Origin: Holosporales bacterium
Lineage (GTDB): Bacteria > Pseudomonadota > Alphaproteobacteria > Caedimonadales > UBA9215
Assembly (NCBI GenBank): GCA_003503995.1
Contig: DOCA01000110.1
Span: forward strand, 1 to 9,483
DNA: 9,483 nt
Reading direction: 5' to 3'
Position 1 is the first letter of the stretch, and the number at the start of each line of letters is the position of its first letter. The position numbers and the translations under genes were made by a program. Shown here one piece after another: positions 1 to 6,629 of the stretch. The notes beneath the pieces were generated by a model. It saw only the letters and a program-made list of their open reading frames with translations, had not been told where the DNA came from and did not search any database.

Positions 1-56
1 GGCCCATGATGAGGATCGACCAAACGCGGGGCCATCTCAAAATACAATAGGGAATT
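1..56 (+). repeat. Left terminal inverted repeat of the Tn3-like element
   Basis: Position i pairs with position 4618-i. Bases 1-43 match the right end except at positions 7-8. Positions 44-46 differ, and 47-56 (ATAGGGAATT) match again, giving 51/56 identity. The family norm is about 38 bp starting GGGG, whereas this end starts GGCCCA and carries GGGGCC internally at 28-33. GGCCC (1-5) is the reverse complement of GGGCC (29-33), so one strand of a single end could fold back with a 23-nt loop. The repeat may extend further left, because the window starts at its first visible base. Confidence 0.95.
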
Positions 57-113
57 CATATTTTCTGAAGCATTTCCCCCTTAGTTTATTTACACAGGAG
101 ATTCTCTAAAAAT

Positions 114-144
114 ACAACTCTCAAAGTTCCGTTTTTCCAGTTGT
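114..144. promoter_or_regulatory. Candidate recombination (resolution) site of the transposon
   Basis: An imperfect inverted repeat lies in the noncoding leader of the element. ACAACT (114-119) pairs with AGTTGT (139-144), and the 13-nt arms 114-126 and 132-144 agree at 9 of 13 positions around a 5-bp centre. Two roughly 12-nt arms around a short spacer is the general design of tyrosine recombinase core sites, and this is the only sizeable noncoding stretch inside the element. The assignment is inference from position and symmetry. The arms are only partly alike and could be chance in AT-rich DNA. Confidence 0.3.
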
Positions 145-178
145 TTATCATTTTCTCTACTAATTTCAAAAAAACACC

Positions 179-207
179 TTGATTGATGAAAAATCATGGG
201 ATATAAA
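179..207 (+). promoter_or_regulatory. Sigma70-like promoter for the transposon genes
   Basis: TTGATT at 179-184 and TATAAA at 202-207 are separated by 17 bp, close to the housekeeping sigma70 consensus. Transcription would begin near 214, about 36 nt before the ATG at 250, and would serve all three tightly packed genes. This placement argues against an upstream ATG at 196, which falls inside the promoter spacer. Confidence 0.55.
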
Positions 208-249
208 TGGTTTTCAACTACCTACTTCCACACTTACAGGAATAAAAAA

Positions 250-861
250 ATGGAACATAAAATGACTGAGATGATTTATCAATTTAAGATTCTGATACAA
301 GGCAGTAAGCCACCTATCTGGCGCCGCATTCAAGTGCCAGCTTCCTACTCATTTTATGATTTTCACGTTGCTATTCAAGACAGTATGGGCTGGCTAGATT
401 GTCATTTACATCACTTTTATATGAAGCATCCAAAGACTTTGGGTAAGAAATATATTGCTATTCCGGATGATACAGGTTGGAGTGATCTTGATATTTCAGC
501 ATCTTGGGATACTCAAATATCTTCTTATTTTTCATTAAAAAACCCACAAGCAGAATATGTTTATGATTTTGGTGATAATTGGGAGCATCTTGTTACCCTT
601 GAAAAAATTCTTCCCTCTGAGAAAGATCAAATATACCCTCGGTGCATCAAAGGAAAACGTGCCTGTCCTCCAGAGGATTGCGGTGGTATTTGGGGTTACG
701 TTGATCTTTTAGAAATTTTATCTGATCCCAATCATGAAGAACATAAAAGTCGTTCAGAGTGGTTGGGGAGAGATTTTGATGCAGATGAGTTCGACCCAAA
801 GGCTGTCGAATTTGAGGATCCTAAAAAGCGTTACAAACTCTTTTCAGAGTGTGCTTATTGA
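250..861 (+). CDS. pRiA4b ORF-3 family protein (transposon passenger)
   Basis: A 203-aa soluble protein of the plasmid pRiA4b ORF-3-like family (IS1096 passenger TnpR-type), whose biochemical role is not established. Family hallmarks visible are KPPIWRRIQVP (residues 20-30), the aromatic-acidic stretch YVYDFGDNWEH (103-113) and the Cys-containing CPPEDCGG (139-146) followed by GY. There is no signal peptide or membrane segment. I chose the ATG at 250 because AGGA (238-241) sits 8 nt upstream and the likely promoter overlaps the alternative ATG at 196. ATG 262 is also possible. The end overlaps the probable GTG start of tnpA by 13 nt, so the two genes are probably co-transcribed and translationally coupled. 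Members often accompany transposons, which hints at an accessory role in transposition or its regulation, but this is inference. The family call is secure; the function is unknown. Confidence 0.88.
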   Translation: MEHKMTEMIYQFKILIQGSKPPIWRRIQVPASYSFYDFHVAIQDSMGWLDCHLHHFYMKHPKTLGKKYIAIPDDTGWSDLDISASWDTQISSYFSLKNPQAEYVYDFGDNWEHLVTLEKILPSEKDQIYPRCIKGKRACPPEDCGGIWGYVDLLEILSDPNHEEHKSRSEWLGRDFDADEFDPKAVEFEDPKKRYKLFSECAY

Positions 862-3800
862 TCAAAGTGCATGAAGAATCAAAAACATCTCATGAAGCTC
901 CTAGAGCTTATACTTATCCCCTCGTAAGCGAGGATATGCTTCAGCTTCTCCAAGAAGTGTCGGATCACAACAGAAGTTATTTTAAGCATAAATTAGCTTT
1001 TGCAATTTTACTGAAATTTTATGAACGAGAAGGTAGGCCTCTTTTAAATTCAGACCTTATTCCCTTGGATCTTTTAACATCCCTCTCTGTGCAATTAGAC
1101 TGCGACATTGAAGACTGTGAGAGCTTTGACTGGGAAGGCAGAACGGCAAAGCGGTTTCGTCAAAAAATTCGAGCGTTTTTAGGGTATAGAACAGCAACAC
1201 TATCGGATGTGCAAGGGTTAACAACTCACCTGATCCAAAGAATTGCTGACGATGGTTTAACCCTTTCTCAATGTAGGGTAGAAGCCGATATTTATTTGAA
1301 GATACAAAAGCTAGAACCTTTCAAATCTGATGTAACAGATACGCGGGTTAAACTAGCTTATCACCATTTTGAAAAAGGCTTTTTTAAAGTAATTTCAGCG
1401 GCATTATCTTCGCACTCTAGAACAACTCTTGATCAACTGATTGACTCAGATGATGGTCTCCCAGTTGTTCAAAAATCAGAAGTTTTATATCTGCGCCATA
1501 TCAAACAAGAAACTAAGGGCTCTCGTAAAAATAACGTTGGATTTGAAATTAAGAAGCTTCAACGGCTTCGCTCCCTTGAATTACCTAAAGATCTATTCAA
1601 GGGATTTTCTCATAAACTGATCAAAAAATACTTTTTAAGGATTGGTGGTGAAATACCAAGTGATCTCAAATCACACTCTGAGAGTATCCGTCTCTCTACA
1701 CTAGCTGCCTTTTGTCATCATCGCTCACACCAAATAACAGACACCCTGGTTGACCAATTTAAGCAAATGATTCACCGGGTAAGGACAAAGTCGGAAACGT
1801 CCTTGAAAGACTCTATCCTCAAGAGCGTTAAGCGTGTTGATGGAAAGTTTGATATTTTGTATTCCTTGGCTGAGCTTTCTTTGGGATCGCCAGAGGGTAA
1901 AATTGAAGAGGTCATTTACCCAAAGGTAAGCGCCTCTACCCTCAAGAATTTAGTAAAAGAACTGAAGCATAGGGGAAACTGGTACACTTATAATGTTAAC
2001 AAAAATATGTATGCTTCCTACGCCCACTCTGCACGGTCGGTCCTCTTTTCTATTTTGGATATGCTGGATTTTAAATCCCAGAACCCCGCCCAAACGCTTG
2101 TTTTGAAGTCCCTTTCTCTCATAAAGAAATACAAAGATAGCCCCGACAAATATTTTCCATCCTCTGAAGATGTTCCCGTGGAAGGACTTATCTCTGACTC
2201 TTGGAGCGCCCTTGTGTCCATAGAGAATGAAGATGGAAAAACCCTCATCAACCGCTTTAATTATGAAATGGCTATTTTTGAAGTTTTGAGCTCGAAGCTC
2301 ACATTTAAGGATGTTTGGGTTGATGGAGCGTATCGTTACCGTGATCCAGATTCAGATGTGCCTGTTGATTTTTATGAGAACAAAGAGACCTACTTTAAAG
2401 AGTTAGACTTACCCTTAAATCCCGATGACTTTATAAAACCTCTCCAAGAGAAGCTGACTCTAAAACTACAGAACCTGAATGATACCCTGCCTTTCAACAC
2501 GAAGATTAAAATTCTTAAACGAAAAAACAAAAGTCACATAAAAGTCTCTCCTTCAGAGCCCCAAGAAGAACCAATGAATCTTATTTTACTAAAAAATGAA
2601 ATTCATAAACGCTGGCCAATTGTGAATTTGCTAGACCTTCTTAAGGAAACCAACGACAGGACCAACTTTACGCAGCACTTTAAAACTATTGCAGCCAATC
2701 AAAAGCTGCCCAATGAAACTCTAAGCAAGAGACTTCTGTTATGTCTGTGTGCCCTTGGAAACAATACGGGCCTGAAGCGCATGAGTGCTAGCAATGGTGA
2801 CGAAAATTATTCAGACCTATGCTATATAAAGCGCCGTTTCATTAACGCTGAAAATATCAGAAACGCCCTTGTTGATATTATCAATGCAACCATAGACATC
2901 AGGGATCCAAAAATATGGGGTATAGCTAGTACAGGGTGTGCCTGTGACTCAAAACAGCTGGGTTCGTGGATGGGTAATATCATGTCGAGCTGGCACCCAA
3001 GATACAAAGACTATGGGGTCATGGTTTACTGGCATGTAGACACAAACTCTCTGTGCATTTATTCCCAGCTAAAAAACTGCACCTCATCAGAGGTAGCTTC
3101 CATGTTGGAGGGTGTATTACGCCATTCTACAAAAATGAATATGACTAAAACATATACCGATACCCACGGTCAAAGTACTCTGGGATTTGCGTTTTCTGAG
3201 CTTTTGAAAGTTGACCTTCTTCCCCGAATTAAAAGGATTCACGTTCAAAAACTTCATGTGGCCTTTCCAGGCGACAAAAAGAAATACCCCCACTTAAAAG
3301 ACATCTTAGAATCTCCCATAAACTGGGATCTAATCCGTGAGCAATATGACGAAATAGTCAAGTACACGGCGGCTTTAAAGAAAGGCACAGCAGAAACAGA
3401 TGTACTTTTAAAGCGATTTAGCAAAGACAATTACGAACATCCTACCTACCAAGCCCTCATGGAGTTGGGAAAAGCCAATAAGAGCATTTTCCTTTGTCGT
3501 TATCTCGCGGAGGAAGAACTTCGTATTGAAATTAATGCGTCCCTGAATATTGTGGAGCGCGTTAATGGCGTCGTTGATTTTTTGTTCTTCGGCAAGCTCG
3601 GAGAAGTATCAACAAACAACACTGTGGACCAAGAAAACACCATCCTATCCTTGCAACTCCTGCAAGTATGTCTGGTCTATATCAATACCCTCATGATCCA
3701 AGAAGTTCTCAAAGATCCTGTTTGGAAAGATAAATTTACCCCTGAAGATTGGCGAGCTCTAACCCCTCTCATTCACGCTCATATAAATCCTTATGGTCTG

Positions 3801-3893
3801 TTTCCTTTGGATATGAGCAAAAGCCTCGATATTGAAAAATCAGAAATTAAGCCACAGGAGAATGACAATGACATTTACCAGAACGCCGCCTAA
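849..3893 (+). CDS. tnpA: Tn3-family transposase TnpA (DUF4158 + DDE domain)
   Basis: A 1014-aa cytoplasmic DNA transposase, close to the usual 970-1010 aa of the family. It cuts the transposon ends and joins them to target DNA in replicative transposition. The N-terminal DUF4158-like DNA-binding region is recognisable from YPLVSEDML near residues 23-31 and HKLAFAILLKFYEREGRPL after it. The C-terminal RNase H-like DDE_Tnp_Tn3 domain covers roughly 600-990. Probable catalytic residues are D700 (in CACDSKQ, where many relatives have SSDGQ), D771 (in YTDTHG) and E903 (in LNIVERVNG), and the spacings 71 and 132 resemble Tn3 (D689, D765, E895). The start is GTG 849, overlapping the upstream gene, with no convincing ribosome binding site. 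GTG 867 is an alternative. The first ATG (936) would remove part of the conserved N-terminus. The 3' end overlaps the recombinase gene by 26 nt. Confidence 0.96.
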   Translation: MCLLIKVHEESKTSHEAPRAYTYPLVSEDMLQLLQEVSDHNRSYFKHKLAFAILLKFYEREGRPLLNSDLIPLDLLTSLSVQLDCDIEDCESFDWEGRTAKRFRQKIRAFLGYRTATLSDVQGLTTHLIQRIADDGLTLSQCRVEADIYLKIQKLEPFKSDVTDTRVKLAYHHFEKGFFKVISAALSSHSRTTLDQLIDSDDGLPVVQKSEVLYLRHIKQETKGSRKNNVGFEIKKLQRLRSLELPKDLFKGFSHKLIKKYFLRIGGEIPSDLKSHSESIRLSTLAAFCHHRSHQITDTLVDQFKQMIHRVRTKSETSLKDSILKSVKRVDGKFDILYSLAELSLGSPEGKIEEVIYPKVSASTLKNLVKELKHRGNWYTYNVNKNMYASYAHSARSVLFSILDMLDFKSQNPAQTLVLKSLSLIKKYKDSPDKYFPSSEDVPVEGLISDSWSALVSIENEDGKTLINRFNYEMAIFEVLSSKLTFKDVWVDGAYRYRDPDSDVPVDFYENKETYFKELDLPLNPDDFIKPLQEKLTLKLQNLNDTLPFNTKIKILKRKNKSHIKVSPSEPQEEPMNLILLKNEIHKRWPIVNLLDLLKETNDRTNFTQHFKTIAANQKLPNETLSKRLLLCLCALGNNTGLKRMSASNGDENYSDLCYIKRRFINAENIRNALVDIINATIDIRDPKIWGIASTGCACDSKQLGSWMGNIMSSWHPRYKDYGVMVYWHVDTNSLCIYSQLKNCTSSEVASMLEGVLRHSTKMNMTKTYTDTHGQSTLGFAFSELLKVDLLPRIKRIHVQKLHVAFPGDKKKYPHLKDILESPINWDLIREQYDEIVKYTAALKKGTAETDVLLKRFSKDNYEHPTYQALMELGKANKSIFLCRYLAEEELRIEINASLNIVERVNGVVDFLFFGKLGEVSTNNTVDQENTILSLQLLQVCLVYINTLMIQEVLKDPVWKDKFTPEDWRALTPLIHAHINPYGLFPLDMSKSLDIEKSEIKPQENDNDIYQNAA

Positions 3894-4575
3894 GCAAAAA
3901 GCAAAAAAGATTGCAAGAGAGATCAAAAAAGAAAACCCTGACTACAATTACATCAGCGACCTGTTTCGTCACATCCGACTAGAGCTCGATATCCCCAAAG
4001 AGCAGAAGCCGAAGAAGCTTCCCTATGTACCAACGGAAGAAGAAATTCATCGTTTCTATAGAGCCGTTTGGGACGCTAAAAACATGAAGCATATGTTGAT
4101 CATTAAAACCCTTATTTATACGGGAGCTAGAGTCAGTGAGCTTATCAATATCAAAATTGAGGATGTTGATTTTGACCAATGCCAAATTAGAATCAATCAA
4201 GGAAAGGGTAAAAAAGATAGAATAGTTCCGTTTCCAGTAGAATTTAAAGAAGTTTTGGCCATGCACGTGCAAAATATGAAGGAAAAAGGAGCAAAACATC
4301 TTTTTGAATCCTCATGGAAAAGAGCCTACACAGATCGTGGTATCAGAAAAGTTTTGGAAAGTTATACCAAGGCAGCAGGCATTGAGCACTCAATATCACC
4401 GCACAAACTGAGGCATTTCTTATTCACGTGGCTCAAGCGAAAAGGCATCGGAGATGCTTTTATCCAACCCTATTCAGGCCATGAAAGCCGCCAGTCCCTT
4501 GAGGTTTACTCAAAACTGTCCCTGAAGGATGCCCAAAGAGAATACGCCGAAGCCATGAAAAAATTCCCTATCTGA
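3868..4575 (+). CDS. Tyrosine recombinase, TnpI-like cointegrate resolvase
   Basis: A 235-aa tyrosine site-specific recombinase of the phage-integrase/Xer fold. The catalytic set is complete: R88 (TGARVSEL), the lysine-rich beta-hairpin GKGKKDR (112-118), H179 and R182 (HKLRH), H205 (SGHES) and the nucleophile Y214, nine residues after H205 as in XerD. The N-terminal core-binding region is short (about 50 residues), making the protein smaller than typical Xer/TnpI proteins of 280-300 aa. ATG 3868 is chosen because AGGAG (3856-3860) lies 7 nt upstream; ATG 3862 is too close to it, and TTG 3832 has no support. The gene starts within the tnpA 3' end (26-nt overlap) and finishes inside the right inverted repeat. 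In this context the likely job is resolving transposition cointegrates, as TnpI does in Tn4430 (inference from neighbours). A generic integrase role is the alternative. Confidence 0.9.
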   Translation: MTFTRTPPKQKAKKIAREIKKENPDYNYISDLFRHIRLELDIPKEQKPKKLPYVPTEEEIHRFYRAVWDAKNMKHMLIIKTLIYTGARVSELINIKIEDVDFDQCQIRINQGKGKKDRIVPFPVEFKEVLAMHVQNMKEKGAKHLFESSWKRAYTDRGIRKVLESYTKAAGIEHSISPHKLRHFLFTWLKRKGIGDAFIQPYSGHESRQSLEVYSKLSLKDAQREYAEAMKKFPI

Positions 4576-4617
4576 TTTTGAGATGGCCCCGCGTTTGGTC
4601 GATCCTCATACTGGGCC
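4562..4617 (-). repeat. Right terminal inverted repeat of the Tn3-like element
   Basis: Reverse complement partner of bases 1-56 with 51/56 identity. The outer 43 bp (4575-4617) carry only two mismatches. The last codons and stop codon of the recombinase gene (stop 4573-4575) lie inside the inner part of this repeat, so 14 nt serve both as coding sequence and as transposon end. The bases immediately outside, TTATT at 4618-4622, would be one copy of a 5-bp target duplication if the element follows the Tn3 rule. Confidence 0.95.
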
Positions 4618-5046
4618 TTATTGCAGCTTTCTAATGTTCCAAGGCAACCCCAGAAAGATTACTAAAATTTTAATTGAATAGTTCTCAAGGATAGTCCTTT
4701 TATCGAAGTACCACAATGTCTCTGCAAGTTGTTCTGTAAAAGGTGGGAGATATATAAATAAAAGGGTATGCTGATAAGAAAGTTGATTCATAGATATTTT
4801 TAATATATGAAGAATACCTCAATCATGATTTAACTTTGAACGAGAGTAGTATTAAAAATTTTTATCATAGAAGTTAGATACTTAAGACTATGACTATCCT
4901 CAAAAAATACCGAATGTCATGCCTGCCTTTTACTTAAAAATTAGAGGCCCCATCTTTGATAACGAAACTAGACTTTTATTGAAAAGAGTACGTTTGGGAG
5001 ATAATTTAGAAGAAATAAAAAAAGGAGAGTATTTTTGCAGTGATTT
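4618..5046. other. AT-rich intergenic spacer right of the transposon
   Basis: These 429 bp between the transposon end and the stop codon of the MscS-like gene contain many stops in most frames. I see no RNA gene, no strong GC-rich terminator for the minus-strand channel gene and no convincing promoter. A small stem AAGGA-TAG-TCCTT at 4687-4699 followed by T-rich sequence is too weak to call. The only open frame of note is the short plus-strand ORF at 4919-5092. Confidence 0.6.
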
Positions 5047-5092
5047 CTATAAGCCAAAGAACTTCTTCATACCTTTTATAATTTCATCCTGA
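4919..5092 (+). CDS. Doubtful small ORF, 57 aa, possibly a gene remnant
   Basis: An open frame starts with MPAFYLKIRGP and has a charged, plausibly protein-like composition (alternating hydrophobic and K/R/E residues). No domain is recognised. There is no ribosome binding site before ATG 4919, the frame is open upstream only to 4886, and the last 46 nt run antisense into the 3' end of the MscS-like gene. It may be a decayed fragment or simply chance. Kept at low confidence so the reader knows it is there. Confidence 0.15.
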   Translation: MPAFYLKIRGPIFDNETRLLLKRVRLGDNLEEIKKGEYFCSDFYKPKNFFIPFIISS

Positions 5093-6519
5093 AGAGTCTT
5101 AGCTTCCTTCTTTGTTTGACTCGCGTCACTTATTTTTTTGGATGTGTCTTGCTCTCGATCGAAAACAATTTTAGATAAGTCATTAATGAGAGACGGACGT
5201 GCTTGCAAAATCGGTTGGAAGTCCTCTTTACTTACTTCATAGGTCAGAACTTTTGTGTGTGCTCGAACGGTGGCAGAGCGTGGTTCACCAAGCAAGAGAG
5301 AGCGATCCCCAACAAAGTTTCCTTCTCCAAGGCTTGCAACAACGTGATCTTTGGTTATTTTGTCTTTTGTGAGAGGAATTACCACATCAACCACACCTTC
5401 AGCAATGACAAAGAGGGAGTCGGTCGTATCATTTTTTGTAATGAGCTCGTGACCAACGTCTACTAGGTGCCTTGTTGCTTTGGCACTGAGGGTTTCTAAC
5501 TCGTCATCGGTTAGAACGGCGAATAGACTTACTTTTCTTAACACATCAGGAATGGGCATTTCTGGTGCTTGGAAATAAGGGACTGCTTTTGAGAGGCAAT
5601 ATTGGCCAAAAGTTTCAGAAATAGCCATGCCAGATATATGGAGTTTTGCGGTAACTGCATCGATAACCTTGTGGCGCATGATACGAAAATTATCATACCC
5701 TCTAACACCGTATCTCATCGTATAAATGATACCACCTTCCGTTGCTTTCTCGGCAAAAACAGCATAAATTCCCGTATCTACAACTTCTTTTATACTTAAA
5801 ATTGCATCGGTTAAGACACGTTCAGCACGCTCGACCGCAACATCATGGTCCACAGCAAGAGACAAGTGCTCTGCATAAACCCCTTGAAGATGGGAGAGGT
5901 TTTCATACGGGCTAGCGACAAGGCGACCATTGGGAATGATGATGAGTGTTTTATACTCTGTTTCTACTTCGATGTGGCGCCATGTGGTTTTCAAAACTTG
6001 ACCAATGGTATTTTCATCAAGCTTAATCCAATCTCCTGTTTTATAAGTATGTTCAACATCAAGGATCAAGCCGGAAATCATGTCCATCACAATGCCTTTG
6101 ATAGAAAAGGCGAGTCCAGCACCAATTAACCCTCCTGCTGTAACGAGAGCCCAGGCAGATTGGCCAAAGACTGACACGGTAATAAAAAGAACGGCTCCGA
6201 TGATTACAAGCCAATTGAACAGAGTAATAACATAGCGCGGCACGTATTTTTTTGTCTTTTTTTGAAAGAGCCCAACGCCAACAAGGCGAAAGAGACGCAT
6301 CAGAGTCCAAGCAAGAAAGCAAACAATGATGAGATGAAGGCCGCGGGTGATGAAAAAAGCAACACTTTCTTCTCCGCTGTGAAAAAGAGATGAGAAGCCA
6401 TATAAGGCGAAAAGAACAGCGGAAACAACGAGAGCAACAACTGTGAATTGGAGTAGCTCATTGTGAAGGATTTTTGAAAGCTGTGCTTTTATAAAATTCT
6501 CTTTTTTATTGTTTTTCAT
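5047..6519 (-). CDS. MscS-family channel with C-terminal cyclic-nucleotide-binding domain
   Basis: A 490-aa inner-membrane protein. Hydrophobic segments lie at about residues 22-46, 53-86 and 97-119. A Gly/Ala-rich pore helix starts near 122 and is followed by the MscS beta domain (GDWIKLDENTIGQV, 162-175; IIIPNGRLVASPYENLS, 193-209). A Crp-type cyclic-nucleotide-binding domain covers about 325-450, with phosphate-binding-cassette residues GEGNFVGDRSLLLGEPRSAT (398-417), including the phosphate-contacting Arg414. The usual FGE motif reads VGD, so Asp405 replaces the common Glu. This architecture matches the bacterial cyclic-nucleotide-gated (bCNG) branch of the MscS superfamily, where ligand rather than membrane tension is thought to open the channel. 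The ATG at 6519 has only a weak ribosome binding site. The gene is separated by 101 bp from the methyltransferase-like gene upstream, and that gap holds a palindromic half-site array. The ligand is unknown. Confidence 0.94.
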   Translation of the reverse strand: MKNNKKENFIKAQLSKILHNELLQFTVVALVVSAVLFALYGFSSLFHSGEESVAFFITRGLHLIIVCFLAWTLMRLFRLVGVGLFQKKTKKYVPRYVITLFNWLVIIGAVLFITVSVFGQSAWALVTAGGLIGAGLAFSIKGIVMDMISGLILDVEHTYKTGDWIKLDENTIGQVLKTTWRHIEVETEYKTLIIIPNGRLVASPYENLSHLQGVYAEHLSLAVDHDVAVERAERVLTDAILSIKEVVDTGIYAVFAEKATEGGIIYTMRYGVRGYDNFRIMRHKVIDAVTAKLHISGMAISETFGQYCLSKAVPYFQAPEMPIPDVLRKVSLFAVLTDDELETLSAKATRHLVDVGHELITKNDTTDSLFVIAEGVVDVVIPLTKDKITKDHVVASLGEGNFVGDRSLLLGEPRSATVRAHTKVLTYEVSKEDFQPILQARPSLINDLSKIVFDREQDTSKKISDASQTKKEAKTLQDEIIKGMKKFFGL

Positions 6520-6529
6520 AAGTAGTTCT

Positions 6530-6573
6530 TATCCCACTGTGTGGATAAATACATGTATCCTTATATAAGGATA
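6530..6573. promoter_or_regulatory. Palindromic half-site array upstream of the MscS-like gene
   Basis: Four alternating half-sites, TATCC (6530-6534), GGATA (6543-6547), TATCC (6556-6560) and GGATA (6569-6573), are each 13 bp apart. The outer pair forms the 18-bp perfect palindrome TATCCTTATATAAGGATA (6556-6573). The array lies 11-54 bp upstream of the channel start codon and covers a weak minus-strand -10 element, TATAAG (6560-6565), with TTAATC 17 bp upstream (6583-6588). This looks like tandem operators for a dimeric regulator (inference), or RNA hairpins if the region is transcribed. Confidence 0.5.
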
Positions 6574-6610
6574 ACTGGAAAAGATTAAAGAACTGTAAAT
6601 GAAAAAAGCG

Positions 6611-6629
6611 AAAAAATATCTTATTTTTT
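6611..6629. terminator. Weak AT-only hairpin at the end of the DUF2155-methyltransferase gene
   Basis: AAAAAATA (6611-6618) pairs with TATTTTTT (6622-6629) around a 3-nt loop and overlaps the stop codon at 6621-6623. It ends in a T run on either strand, so it could act as a bidirectional terminator. The stem has no G-C pairs, so termination would be inefficient at best. Confidence 0.22.

Larger units (their letters stand above)
1..4617 (+). mobile_element. Tn3-like transposon with passenger, tnpA and tyrosine recombinase
   Basis: A complete element of 4617 bp defined by matching terminal inverted repeats at both ends and by three plus-strand genes that fill it almost entirely: a pRiA4b ORF-3-family protein, a Tn3-family DDE transposase and a tyrosine recombinase. 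Tn3-family elements move by replicative transposition, and the cointegrate is then resolved by a site-specific recombinase. Here a tyrosine recombinase replaces the usual serine resolvase, as in Tn4430-type elements. All reading frames are intact, the catalytic residues of both recombination enzymes are present and the repeats are nearly identical, so the element may be active or recently so (inference). Tn3 elements usually make 5-bp target duplications. On the right this would be TTATT (4618-4622), but the left copy lies outside the window. No resistance or metabolic cargo is present. Confidence 0.93.

Noticed and set aside
35..117. Short direct repeat TCT(C/A)AAAATACAA at 35-47 and 105-117 as an accessory recombinase site
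   Set aside because: 12 of 13 matches, but very A-rich, with one copy inside the inverted repeat; chance is a sufficient explanation without comparative data.
196..249. Extended N-terminus of the pRiA4b ORF-3 protein from ATG 196
   Set aside because: The ATG lies inside the promoter spacer (179-207), lacks a good ribosome binding site and adds residues not expected for the family.
3979..4299. Minus-strand 106-aa open frame inside the recombinase gene
   Set aside because: Antisense to a clear tyrosine recombinase with all catalytic residues; low-complexity Phe/Leu/Asn-rich translation and no family features.
4687..4699. Small hairpin AAGGA-TAG-TCCTT as a terminator
   Set aside because: Only 5 bp, mostly A-T, with no long T run; about 350 bp from the nearest minus-strand stop codon.
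4941..4960. GGCCCCATCT near 4946 as a third copy of the transposon end
   Set aside because: Only a short CCATCT core agrees with GGGGCCATCT of the end; surrounding bases do not match.
6059..6322. Minus-strand 87-aa frame within the MscS-like gene
   Set aside because: Out-of-frame shadow of the conserved pore and membrane region; no recognisable product.
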